Made by a program: the position numbers and the translations under genes. The notes beneath the pieces were generated by a model. It searched no databases. It was not told the origin of the DNA and saw only the letters and a list, made by a program, of their open reading frames with translations. Positions 1-8,731 of a stretch of 10,663 nt of DNA are shown piece by piece (positions within the stretch are counted from its first letter, which is position 1; each line of letters begins with the position of its first letter). Origin of the DNA: Jimgerdemannia flammicorona (lineage: Eukaryota; Mucoromycota; Endogonomycetes; Endogonales; Endogonaceae); contig RBNI01007093.1 of assembly GCA_003990745.1 (NCBI GenBank), forward strand, positions 1-10,663. The letters run 5' to 3'.

Positions 1-147
1 AAAAAAAAAAAAAAAAAAAGAAAAAAAAAGAAAAAAAAAAAAAAAAAAAAAAAATCGAACGCATATGACATCAAACCACACCCCGTAAAGCATCTGGTAT
101 TGAAGCGGCCAACACAGAACGAGCACTCGAATCCCATATTTACTTAC
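1..147 (-). other. Partial last intron of cul3 with long T tract on the coding strand
   Basis: A GTAAGT donor follows the second base of the codon after EYLERANGD (donor G at 147). No acceptor in the next 147 nt leads to a cullin-like tail such as a KVYxY ending, so the intron continues past the window edge. On the plus strand, positions 1-54 are adenine broken by only two G residues. On the gene strand this is a long poly-T run, which may serve as the polypyrimidine tract before the acceptor. Confidence 0.7.
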
Positions 148-3100
148 CGATCTCCATTTGCCCTCTCTAGGTACTCCCTATCAATCAAAGCCTCGATCCG
201 CTTCTTGATCATGCTCGGACTTGGCATGAATCTCGGCGCCAGCTGCTTGGTAACCTCGGTGATTAACAGGTTGTGCTCCATGGTCTTCCTATCCTTCATG
301 ATGCGCACAATCGCGGCCTCGGTCTGATGCTTGCGCTCTTCGTCCACCTTCTCCTGCGTGTGCTTGCGCTCGCCCTCACTTTCTACCTTGCTTGCCACCG
401 TCTGGATCTTGATGCGGGCAAGAGGACAAGTGAAGTCCGCGTTGTAGTAAAACTGGTCGTTCGTGTTGACGTCCTTACCCTTTGGTTCTTTAGTAAGGAC
501 TTTGTATTTCGCACATGCTAGGGATTGCAGCGTGCGTTTTAAATCAGCATCGTTGATTTTCGTGTGTTCGTGTAGTTCCTGTATATGGCGCGATATTGAT
601 AGGTTAATAGTGAGTGCAACCATCTTTATTCCCCAACTCTTTCTCATAAAACCATGTGAATAATGAGTCAATCCCAAGACTGACGTAGAACAAACCTTGA
701 ACGAATAGGATTTTCCCTCTGGCAAATCATTGAACAGTAGCAGCAATACCATCGCGTACGTGGAAACATTGATTTCGTGTTTCTTGTTGCTCTTGAATTG
801 TGCCTTGACATCGGCGCTGCCCTGCAAATGCAACCTCTTTGTGAATAAAGAATCTCCAGAAATAACCCGTGATACTCGGAACCAGTGGTATAATATCGTC
901 CAATCCCTAGCCTCTACATCCTCCAGACACATTTTCCGTGCGTAAATACCAAATATCATTAAATGGATCTTTCATACCATATTCGGCTGCCACGTCAACC
1001 TACGACCGTTATGGCGACCAAAATAGAATTTCTCGAAAGTTTGGCACGCTTTCACCAATTCCGGCGAGAAGACGCAGTGTGGCGACGAGGACACATTCAT
1101 GGGCCAGAAGGTAGACGTCAGCACCGTCACACCGAGGTCCATTTTTGGGCGCTGGTGGAATGGAGATGATTGCATCAGAAAATGTGTTTTCCGTGGGGAG
1201 AAAAAAAAAAAAAAAAAAAAAGCAAAAGATGTCGGAACAAACCTCCACTCCTGACACTTCCAGGAAATCTTTGAATGCAGTCATTGTATCAGTGGAGATT
1301 CGCATATCATTGAACATGCCTTCCAATTTGGTGGTAAACTGATATCCGCACTCCACCTATTCCAGATTAAGAAAAACATTATAAGTATGGTTATGATGAA
1401 TGGACATGGCAATGTTAGGATATTTTTTACCCCGGTCTCAGGAATCACTGAACACAGATACCCACTCCCCTCGCTCCCAACAAATAATAAAAATAGGGGT
1501 GCTCACCTTTAACTTGGCAATCATTCCCCTTTCCGCATCATCCGATACACTGCGACCAAGCAACAACCGTTTTGCCAAATGTTGCTTATAATATCTCTCA
1601 AACACATCCTTCTCCTGGATAAAGCGGAACAGGGTAATCGTCTTGTCGAGGACTGTGTCGATTTCCTCTTCCGTTTTCTAATTAGGCGGAGGTATACAAG
1701 CCAAATTAGTTTTTTTGGTCAAGCTAGCAGAAACAGAAACTACGCATCCATATTGTAGTTCAACGTACTCCTTTGAGCCCTTTCTTGAGATTCTCGTCAA
1801 TGAACAACGAGATAAATTCCGGCGACTTAGGGTTCTCGTTGATGAAACGCTCAAACGCTTCATTAAATGCCGTCTGGAAAGCTTTATCCTTGTTCACCGC
1901 CTGCTCCAAAATTCTGTCGAACTTGTCCTTCAAGTCGAGTACCTCCTGCACCCACCGCAATGCCACCTGCGAATTTCCACCCTTCCCTTCGTCGTCCTTC
2001 TCCTTCTCCGTTTCCTTCTCCTTACCCTTGGCCGATCCCGAAGGTGCGGATGACGAGGGAAAGCCCGAGCTCACGTTGGCGTTGATGTCTTTGCCTAGAT
2101 TTTTTATGTGAGCGCTGATGGCCGCACGCATCTCGGGGAGGCCGGTGGAGACGCGGGAGAAGAGTTTGTACATCCGGGATAAATCTGTCGCGGCGCGCGG
2201 TGGATGAAGTTAGCGGAGGGAAGATATTCTCGATTTCACCAAGATGGCGTATGGAGCCGATTGTCGGAACAGCACTGGAAACAACACGAATCGACATAGC
2301 AGAAGGCACACCCAGCCAATCATTAATTCGTACCATCAATTTTATCGTTGGTCAGCATTGGAATTAGACCAGAGTTTTCCATCTGCGTGCACATGTATCA
2401 TAGAGTTGGTTACAAAGAAAGATAATAAATCATTAGTGGAATCCGCAAAATCCCTCCAAAACACACATATTCCACGATCGAAACGAGTTCTCCGAAATAT
2501 TCAATTTACCTCCATAATTGTCTTGACATGATTCGTGATCAACTCCTCTTCGACAATATGTTGTATCTTGGGCTCGGTCATCCCGGATAAATAATGTCGA
2601 GTTCGCTCCTGTTCTTCATTCAACCTCTTCTCGACCTAGAGTGGGTCGATTGTATGCGAGTAAGTCGAGGTAGAGCAATAGCAGAAATGGCGAGCATTTT
2701 TAATCCCTTGGCCATGTTATTAACTGACAATTGATATAGAGAGCAACATCACAACATCCTCGATTCCTCCCACCCTACATAAACCCCGCTCTACCAAAAA
2801 CCCACTCACCTTTTTCATATACTCTGGTGTATCGCATTTAGCCACGAGCATCTGACTCTCGAACTTGTAGAAAGCCGCGCTCGTCTTCAGGTAATGCTCC
2901 TCAAAATCCGCCACGTACACGCTGTCCTTTAGGGACTCGTCCGTTAGGTCGAGCAGCATGTCGGTGGCGGACTTGACGGCACTGCGGTCGATGACCTCAC
3001 CCTCGCGCTCGTGCTGGATTTGCTCCAACATCACCTGGCGTAGGTGCTGCTGGATGGGGAACCGCGGAGAACGGGCCACCGTGTCGCGGAAGAGGTCCAG

Positions 3101-4105
3101 ACCGAGTTCATATACAAGGGGGACGTTGGCGGTTTTGACATACACACGATCCTGAGGGGAGAGGGATGGGTCAGATGCATGGCGATGGACACGCGCAATT
3201 CATGGAGAGATAGAAATTTTCGCATGAAGATCAAATAATGATAAGAAAAAAACATCACACACCATGTACATCAATATGTCGCGTATCATGAGCATGCACG
3301 TCGAATGCTCCTCCCAGACCTTCTTCAGAACCTTCAAGAATGCCGCCCCACTATCCGATGACGCACCTCTGGCGCTTCCGGCTCCAGTCCCCCCAGCTCT
3401 GGTCCCGACCCCAAATGCCGGCACGATCTGCTCGCGGGCCACTTCTTCAAGATGTTGGGTGATAACGTCGCGCACTCCCTGGTAGAGCTTGTCGCCGCAC
3501 TTGTGCAGAACCATATTGTAGGCGTTGCGGTAGAGTTCCTCGAACGACAGGACGGAAGCGTTCTTTTTGTAGATCTCTCGGATCGCTTGGGCAAGGCGAT
3601 CCCAGGTGTCATTGAAGTGTTGGTCGGTGCCAGACTGCGAGGAAGGACGAATGGAAGCGAATGGTGGCATGAGAAAGGTTTTATGACACCTCAAATCCGC
3701 CTTGAATTGTTTGCCGAGTTTTCAAAGTGTGTCAAACCCGAGGTTGACGCCTGATCGTGACCGGATCCTATCATGTGCACGGTGGAAATCCTGCTGCGTC
3801 AAATGTGTTGTAAAATGCAGAGCAAAGCAAGGCCTCACGCCACAATTCGCTGTCCTTTTCTCTTTTTCCATATTTTTTTTTTTCCAATGTCGTCAAGTAC
3901 GGAGATGCCGCAGTAGTAATTGAATCAGCTGTATAACGGAACCACCCAGCCCACTTCGCCCATCACAAGGGTCTAGTTCGAGATCCCACTGTCTCCACCA
4001 CACGCTGAGACCACCACCACCCCGCGAAGATCTACGTACGGGTTTCTTGGGTCCCTTAATCACGCCCCGAGGGCGGCCGCTGGGTTTGTTTACCGTGGAC
4101 GACAT
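148..4105 (-). CDS. cul3: Cullin-3, scaffold of BTB-Cul3-RING ubiquitin ligase (3' end off window)
   Basis: Cullin-3 bridges BTB-domain substrate adaptors at its N-terminus to the RING protein Rbx1 at its C-terminus. Exons, transcription order: 4105-4040, 3634-3263, 3151-2810, 2635-2510, 2382-2334, 2184-1769, 1677-1507, 1356-1243, 1151-978, 821-696, 578-148. Every join keeps frame and uses GT..AG; introns are 91-405 nt. The exons give 795 residues; human CUL3 has 768. Residues 52-62 carry the BTB-facing motif [11 protein letters not shown] followed by MVLHKCG, which identifies the Cul3 branch rather than Cul1 or Cul4. [13 protein letters not shown] (about 139-151), FSRV (about 327-330), [17 protein letters not shown] (480-496) and LTSTFWPM continue the cullin repeats and cullin-homology domain. 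The C-terminal winged helix has IVRIMKDRK with the presumed neddylated Lys at residue 747 (codon 296-294) and ends at EYLERANGD. The expected short tail is in a twelfth exon left of position 1. The ATG at 4105 is the first in frame and has A at -3. Confidence 0.95.
1152..1242 (-). other. cul3 intron 8 with 21-nt homopolymer
   Basis: This 91-nt intron has a GTTTGT donor and a CCACCAG acceptor and joins VSGVE to RPKMDLG in frame. It contains an uninterrupted run of 21 A on the plus strand (1201-1221), i.e. T on the gene strand, making up almost a quarter of the intron. Similar runs are at 1-54 (interrupted), 3873-3883 (11 T on the plus strand, in intron 1) and 5093-5108 (16 A, intergenic). They may be true mononucleotide repeats; their exact length is error-prone in sequencing. 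Confidence 0.75.
3635..4039 (-). other. cul3 intron 1 (long, 405 nt)
   Basis: The intron begins with a GTACGT donor right after codon 22 (PKKP) and ends CCTCGCAG before [11 protein letters not shown]. At 405 nt it is more than twice as long as any other complete intron in the gene (91-174 nt). It separates a short basic N-terminal exon from the body. No other coding exon is recognised inside it. A longer first intron near the start codon is common in fungal genes. Confidence 0.75.
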
Positions 4106-5200
4106 TATTGTAGAGAGGAAGTCGGAAAGAGTAGCAAGAGGAGGAGAGGTGACGTGTCTTGTTGTGAAGTTACAAGGCAATGAATGGGAAGTCACAAAGG
4201 GCGGGAATTATTTTGGTGTTTGGGGAGTGAAAGGAGCGTCCTGCGTTTCAAGCTCAGGCCTAGTGCCCTAGTGTCGGAGACCACATATCAAGTCACCGCC
4301 CCCCAACCCTGACGTAGGCGTGCCATGTGCACGATCACTACCCTTGTAAACCACAGGACCACAGGTCTGTGTAAGTAGCTCATCACAGCCTGCCAACCAG
4401 TGAATTGACGCAAACGTAAACACATCCATCCTCGAACCAATCCACAACCACATTGCGAAAGAATCGCTCAGCATTTGGACACAAGTTCCATAGTTTGCTT
4501 GTTTGTGGAATCGGCCCTTGGAGGGTGGTTTCTTAATGACACAATCCTCTTCTGTGTAAAAATGATAAAAATGATGATAATGGAGATTGGGATCCATCCA
4601 ATATTAATTACATCTATCTCCAGGCGACTCATCAACGATTCACGTGAAACACGTGGCTTTTCACACCTGGTACAAGCGCACATCCTTGTTTCTCCTTGTG
4701 GTAATGAAAAGATGGATTCGATAGACCCACAGTACAGATACACTATGCCCATACCCATTATGTCAAGTGCGTGGCGCCATGTTCACCAACTACTTTGAAA
4801 GAACAGTCTTTTGTCAACTTTTGGGCGTGGCATGTCAGATGAGATCGGATCCACCAATGCTCTAATACTGGATCTCAAGGCAAGTCCAGTCGAAATCATT
4901 GCTTTCAAAAGTCATGACATAAACTGTCAACTGTCAACAGCAGTTTGACAAAACAGCCGTTTTCAAATTCTTAGCTCCGACGCATCCATCCCTCTCTCAA
5001 CATACCCAGTTTGTCGCTCGATGGGTGGGCTCAACACTCTAACGTCATCATACCATGCACCCGGAAATCTGTAACCCCAACAGTGTTTTCGGAAAAAAAA
5101 AAAAAAAACACTTTTCGTATCATTGACGGGGTGGTCATACCAGATAATTACATATAAAGGGTAATACATTATGTCTGTATATATGTATCACACATTTCTA
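4106..5200. promoter_or_regulatory. Intergenic region; presumed cul3 promoter at its left end
   Basis: No gene is recognised in these 1.1 kb. Open frames of about 100 codons exist near 4470-4800 on both strands but lack any familiar motif and overlap each other. On the minus strand the 90 bases before the cul3 ATG are pyrimidine-rich (CTCTCCTCCTCTTGC-like), typical of a fungal 5' leader, and no clear TATA box is seen. The region has normal base composition with CpG present as far as 5128. It also holds a 16-A run (5093-5108) and a short direct repeat, AACTGTC twice, at about 4922-4935. The extreme AT content begins soon after 5200. Confidence 0.5.
4641..4655. promoter_or_regulatory. Paired CACGTG E-boxes
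   Basis: Two perfect CACGTG palindromes are separated by AAA (CACGTGAAACACGTG), about 540 bp upstream of the cul3 start. In fungi CACGTG is bound by bHLH factors of the Cbf1, Pho4 or SREBP type. Whether this pair serves cul3 or an unseen gene is unknown. Confidence 0.35.
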
Positions 5201-6107
5201 CACAAATCTCATACTGGCTCATAGCATTATCTATAAATATGAGTAACATAAAACAGATATACAATATCTTAGTTAAGATTCTATAGTAATGAGCTATTTT
5301 TATTTTATCAGAATTATTAAATAAGTAACTTAACTTTATTATAAATATTTATAGAATATTTATTAATAAGATAATATAGTTTATAAAAGACTAAATTTAT
5401 TATTAAGATTAACTTAAGTATTATTAAAAAATAAATTTATTAATATTATAACCGAAAATATAAAAGTTTATAATTTTTAAAAATAAGTATATAAAAATAT
5501 TAAAGTATAATTAATTAAATATATTATTTTAGATTAGAGTTTAAAAAAATAAATTTAATTTATAGATTTAATTTAAATATTAAAAGTTTATAAAAATTAT
5601 TACTTTTTTAAAAATTATTAAATAAATTTAATTTAAAATAATAAAATATATTTATAGTTATAAATATAATATAAATATAATATAATTAATACTTTTAATT
5701 AAATTAGAGTTTTAATTTAATTTATAATTTTTATTTAAACTTTAAAGTATAATAATTTAATAAAATATATTCAAATTTAATATTTTTAATATATATTTTA
5801 AATTTATTAATATAAAATAAATTCAATAAACTAAATTTATTAAATTTGAATATATATTTTTTATATAAATTTATTTAAATTTAAATATAAAATAATCTAA
5901 AAAATATATTTAAATTAAACTTTTAATTTAATTTATATAAATTAATTTTTATTTTAATTAAATATATTAAATGTATTAATAATATTAATCTTATTATTAG
6001 TATATAAGAGTTTTTATATCTTTAATTTTTAATTATAAATTTATAAACTATAATAAGTAATAGTTTTATTATTAAATAAATATATATTATATATTTTAAA
6101 GAAAAAT
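5200..6107. repeat. Extremely AT-rich non-coding block
   Basis: About 900 bp made almost only of A and T. Counted lines have 1 to 5 G/C bases per 60 (5341, 5461, 5761), so roughly 5% G+C. No open reading frame of note, RNA gene or recognisable element remains, and only one CpG is present (5453-5454). The block ends abruptly at the LTR terminus at 6108. Likely explanations are repeat DNA decayed to exhaustion by C-to-T mutation (RIP or 5-methylcytosine deamination) or an inherently AT-rich spacer; the sequence itself cannot tell these apart. Confidence 0.6.
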
Positions 6108-6759
6108 TGTAAGAGGGTATAAGAGGGTTACTTGTTAAGGTAACCATTACATAGTTCTAGAAGGATTTTCTAGAAGTTCTGGATATTCTAAAAGATTGTT
6201 TTCTTAAGGTCAAGATCAATTTTATATGAAGTATATCCTCTATACTTATTGATTTCAAAATTATATTGTCATTCCAACTAAAGTCCTTATTTAGTATAAT
6301 GGTTCTAGTTTCTTTAAGAGGAAGTAGCTAAATCTGAAAGTTTTGATTAGCCTAAAGTAGCTCAAAGAGATATTTAAAGGTTTAAGTATTCTCAAAGGAT
6401 TTCTGGAAGAAAATATTCTAAGCTTTATTTAGGCAGAGAATAAGGATATTTACACATGATCTGAAGAAAAGATCCAGAAGGATCTTGGAAAGAAAGAGAA
6501 ATGCCAAGAAATAAGTTCTCAGCAAAGCTGACTAATACTATCCTACAATGTTCTAAAAGGTTCTATAACTAGCTGAGATAAGATACTTAGTACTAAAAAA
6601 AGACAAGAATGTTCTAGTAGTATCTGAGTACTGAGAGAAGGTTTCTAAGTAAGTAGAAGGTGCTGGAATATAGTAGAATGTTTAAGAAATGATAAGAAAA
6701 GACTGACTAAAAGATACAAAAAATATACTATGACTAAATATGACTGTAAAATTGTTACA
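6108..6759 (-). repeat. LTR of the older element (652 bp)
   Basis: On the minus strand it starts TGTAACAATTTTACAG and ends CCCTCTTACA, giving TG..CA termini with a short inverted repeat (TGTAA/TTACA). It follows a good polypurine tract, which fixes the start. A minus-strand AATAAA lies at 6429-6424. The last 250 bp (6108 to about 6360) match 9221 to about 8970 in inverted orientation. Nearly all mismatches in the best-aligned 130 bp are G:C in the right copy and A:T here. The 12-mer AGTCATAGTATA (minus strand, 6735-6724) also recurs at 8561-8572 in the matching place near the LTR start. Confidence 0.75.
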
Positions 6760-6773
6760 TTCCTCTCTCCTTA
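6760..6773 (-). other. Polypurine tract (plus-strand primer site)
   Basis: The minus strand reads AAGGAGAGAGGAA immediately before the LTR start TGTAAC. A purine run directly abutting the 3' LTR is the standard primer for plus-strand DNA synthesis in LTR retrotransposons. It fixes both the orientation and the LTR boundary of this remnant. Confidence 0.75.
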
Positions 6774-7188
6774 AGAACTAATATTCTTATTAAGTTCTTA
6801 TATAATACAAGGCTAGATATATTTAACCAAAATTTCTCAAACTTGAATTGGTGCATTGGTGGGGATTGGTCATCCTCATATAGGGCAGAGGGCCTATTAT
6901 CAGACTAACCAACTAAGAGGAGTTCAAATCCAGCTAGTAGCTTCATTTTGGTAGACTTTTTGTTCATTAAATATTCTGCTGATTCTGGGGTCTCAAAGTA
7001 AACTTCCAATGTATAAGGTACTGGTTATTGCCATAGGTCATAAATAATCCAAGAAAGTCACTACAGGGATTGGACAATGCATTTTACCTCAAAGTCTTGA
7101 ACTAGATCTTGAGAGTTCTTAAGATTGACCAGTGGTTCTCAGGTAGCATCATATTCAGGATAACCCATCCACTTGACTAGGTATTCAG
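6774..7188 (-). pseudogene. Chromodomain remnant at C-terminus of Ty3/gypsy integrase (Pol)
   Basis: The minus strand from 7189 encodes EYLVKWMGYPEYDAT, then a stop, then EPLVNLKNSQDLVQDFE. This is the second half of a chromodomain, which in chromoviruses sits at the C-terminus of integrase and directs integration to marked chromatin. The stop (TGA, 7141-7139) stands where the family has the conserved Trp of the T-W-E-P motif, so it is a one-base TGG-to-TGA change. Further stops follow about ten codons past the chromodomain, after which the frame is hard to read, although a stretch ETPESAEYL still looks coding. The N-terminal half of the chromodomain and all upstream Pol domains are missing because the sequence breaks at 7188. 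Confidence 0.75.
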
Positions 7189-7265
7189 TGTAAGCGCACA
7201 ACCTCCAAGCCACAGAAATCACACACGATCTCTGAACAAATCTGGAAATCACCTACAAGATCACG

Positions 7266-7327
7266 AAGCTGAGTCAAACAGAAGTCACAGCACACAAAGC
7301 TGAGTCAATACCAAGTCACGGAACACA
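7266..7327 (+). repeat. Two tandem 31-bp repeats with TGAGTCA sites
   Basis: Units 7266-7296 and 7297-7327 are adjacent and match at about 25 of 31 positions. Each begins AAGCTGAGTCAA and contains AAGTCAC. Each carries TGAGTCA (7270-7276, 7301-7307), the consensus for fungal Gcn4/CPC1 and animal AP-1 bZIP proteins. The repeat ends 42 bp before the TATA-like box at 7370, a usual place for an upstream activating element of the following gene. Confidence 0.6.
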
Positions 7328-7369
7328 AGATTCACACAAACGGGATCTTACCAATCCAGAACAAATGCA

Positions 7370-7375
7370 TATATA
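7370..7375 (+). promoter_or_regulatory. TATA-like box upstream of the 365-codon ORF
   Basis: TATATA lies 75 nt before the ATG at 7445. The intervening leader is A/C-rich and ends ACAAACATGACC, close to the fungal start context with A at -3. A CCAAT pentamer is at 7351-7355. This suggests that the ORF has its own RNA polymerase II promoter, but no transcription evidence is available. Confidence 0.4.
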
Positions 7376-7444
7376 CCTAGCCCCGAGATGCGTTAAAACA
7401 GAGAACCAAAACAAATAACATCTACAACTTCCAAACACACAAAC

Positions 7445-8542
7445 ATGACCACCGAGATCTACAACCACATCCGCGCTGACATTTGGAATGCCATTGTCAA
7501 CCGAGCTACACCCCCTCTGCCCCTCATGAATATCTATAGCCAAGCACCTCTCTACTTCGTGGAAGCCCAATGGAACGCCCTGAACATGCTTAACGAGGCC
7601 CACCAGATTGGACAAATCTCAAGCTACTACCAGATCGGCCGCCTCCTGGAAGACATGGTTGAACACCACCATGATACAGACATTACCCAGATGTCTCAAC
7701 ACCAGAAGCTCATTGCCCGTAAACACCGAGAACTCTTCTATGAGTACAGCACCTTTATTCCCCGCCTCCGAGTTACTACCAGCGAAATGGTTGCTACCCT
7801 GTCCTATGGCCAAATCGATGACATGATACAAGAACTCAACCACAAGTATCTTGAGTACGTTGAAACCACAGACAGAACCTTCCCGCACCCCGATGACCAC
7901 ATCCTGCAAATGCCTCAAGTTGAATATGCCATGAAGGACATCTATGATATAATCAACTTCGATAGAGACGAAGCAGAGGACAATGATCCTTCTGACGCCG
8001 ACATGACCTCAAGCCAAGGATCTCTTCCAACTCTGATCACACTGCCAACTCTGCTGATGAACTTACAACAGTTCATAACTACATACGAGACTTATTGGGA
8101 CAATGACCACTGGCATGAATACCAACCTGCATTTACCTCCGATTACTTCAACTACAATGAAGAGACCGGAGAACACAACCTGTACCTTCAGACAACTCTC
8201 GAGATTGAACCAACCACTCCACTACCCGAGTACGAGCAACATGAACCACAACCGCCAGCATACTACAACCCTGCGACTCATAGTGCTGTAACCTACAGAA
8301 GGTATGCAGACAGTGAATCCGATGAAAACGAAGATGATGCACCACTTCTTCGCCCACCAACACCTTATCCAGCATATGAAACAGACGATGCTATCCTATG
8401 GGATGGAGATGAAGTCCCAATGTATTATTACCTCAGCCAACAAGGAGAAGTAATCTGCGAACCACTCTTCTTAGATGACTACTTCATCAGAGATGATGTC
8501 ATCGATAGTGATGTCATCGAAGATTACCCAGACAGCGTGTGA
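7445..8542 (+). CDS. Unrecognised acidic 365-aa protein encoded in or beside the retrotransposon LTR
   Basis: I do not recognise this protein and see no enzyme motif, zinc finger, signal peptide or clear membrane segment. Residues 1-170 look helical and well packed (NAIVNR, EAQWNALNMLNEAHQI, YYQIGRLLEDM, DDMIQELNHKYLEYV), with HHH at 74-76. From about 172 the chain becomes acidic and probably disordered (FDRDEAEDND; SESDENEDD at 290-298; DDVIDSDVIEDYPDS at the end). It holds LPEY (260-263), PPAY (270-273) and PPTPYP (304-309); LPxY and PPxY are ligands of Nedd4/Rsp5-type WW domains and act as late-budding motifs in some retroviral Gag proteins. It starts at an ATG in good context and stops at TGA 8540-8542. 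The frame has about 29 codons one C-to-T or G-to-A step from a stop (21 Gln, 5 Trp, 3 CGA), none hit, whereas the nearby gag frame has seven stops. It could be an LTR-encoded accessory gene, a captured host gene, or an extra gene abutting the LTR. Confidence 0.6.
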   Translation: MTTEIYNHIRADIWNAIVNRATPPLPLMNIYSQAPLYFVEAQWNALNMLNEAHQIGQISSYYQIGRLLEDMVEHHHDTDITQMSQHQKLIARKHRELFYEYSTFIPRLRVTTSEMVATLSYGQIDDMIQELNHKYLEYVETTDRTFPHPDDHILQMPQVEYAMKDIYDIINFDRDEAEDNDPSDADMTSSQGSLPTLITLPTLLMNLQQFITTYETYWDNDHWHEYQPAFTSDYFNYNEETGEHNLYLQTTLEIEPTTPLPEYEQHEPQPPAYYNPATHSAVTYRRYADSESDENEDDAPLLRPPTPYPAYETDDAILWDGDEVPMYYYLSQQGEVICEPLFLDDYFIRDDVIDSDVIEDYPDSV

Positions 8543-8583
8543 ACCTATAAATAGATTAGCAGTCATAGTATAGTTAGATTAGC

Positions 8584-8678
8584 CTTGTACAACGTGACTG
8601 TGAACTGACTCAGCAGTCAGATGATCTCTTGATATGTCAGATCACACTTGTACTACATGACTGCATTCTGACTCAGCA
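8584..8678 (+). repeat. Direct repeat (two 32-bp units) with TGACTCA sites
   Basis: Units 8584-8615 and 8647-8678 match at 26 of 32 positions and lie 63 bp apart, start to start. Both begin CTTGTAC, contain TGACTG and end CTGACTCAGCA. The TGACTCA sites are at 8606-8612 and 8669-8675, Gcn4/AP-1-type like those before the ORF but in reverse orientation. The spacer has a smaller repeat, GTCAGAT. The second site ends 57 bp before the TATA box at 8732, so these look like U3 enhancer elements. Confidence 0.6.
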
Positions 8679-8731
8679 AAGCACTTAGTGCTACATCCAT
8701 ATTTAGCATAGTCCAGATAGCCCCTCACTAG

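Larger units (their letters stand above)
6108..7188 (-). mobile_element. Decayed 3' end of Ty3/gypsy chromovirus (minus strand), truncated at 7188
   Basis: Read on the minus strand, the order is a chromodomain remnant (from 7188), a decayed tail, a polypurine tract (6773-6760) and an LTR (6759-6108), i.e. the 3' end of a chromodomain-containing Ty3/gypsy element. There is no CpG anywhere in these 1,081 bp, although G+C is far higher than in the neighbouring AT block. Gag, protease, reverse transcriptase and most of integrase are absent. The element stops at the exact point where a CpG-containing segment starts with TGTAAG, so it was probably interrupted by that later insertion. Its other part may lie beyond the right edge. 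Confidence 0.75.

Noticed and set aside
1..54. Poly-A tail of a non-LTR element or retrocopy at the window start
   Set aside because: It lies inside the last cul3 intron, is a T run on the gene strand, and no retrotransposon coding sequence or target duplication is seen.
664..670. TGAGTCA site in cul3
   Set aside because: A single copy inside an intron; about one such heptamer is expected by chance in a window of this size.
4468..4798. Overlapping open frames of about 100 codons on both strands in the intergenic region
   Set aside because: No motif, no family resemblance and no supporting splice or promoter pattern; two opposing frames over the same bases are typical of chance.
5762..5860. 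18-bp inverted repeat in the AT block (about 5765-5782 and 5838-5855)
   Set aside because: In a nearly two-letter sequence of 900 bp, one or two such matches are expected by chance.
6845..6945. tRNA-like look on the plus strand (B-box-like AGTTCAAATCC, ATAGG/CCTAT stem)
   Set aside because: The T-stem does not pair beyond one base, the anticodon-type loop has 8 nt and no acceptor stem closes. It lies inside the decayed retroelement.
8494..8520. Repeated GATGTCATCGA at the end of the 365-codon ORF
   Set aside because: It encodes the repeated acidic peptide DVIDSDVIED and is better explained as local coding repetition than as a regulatory CRE-like site.
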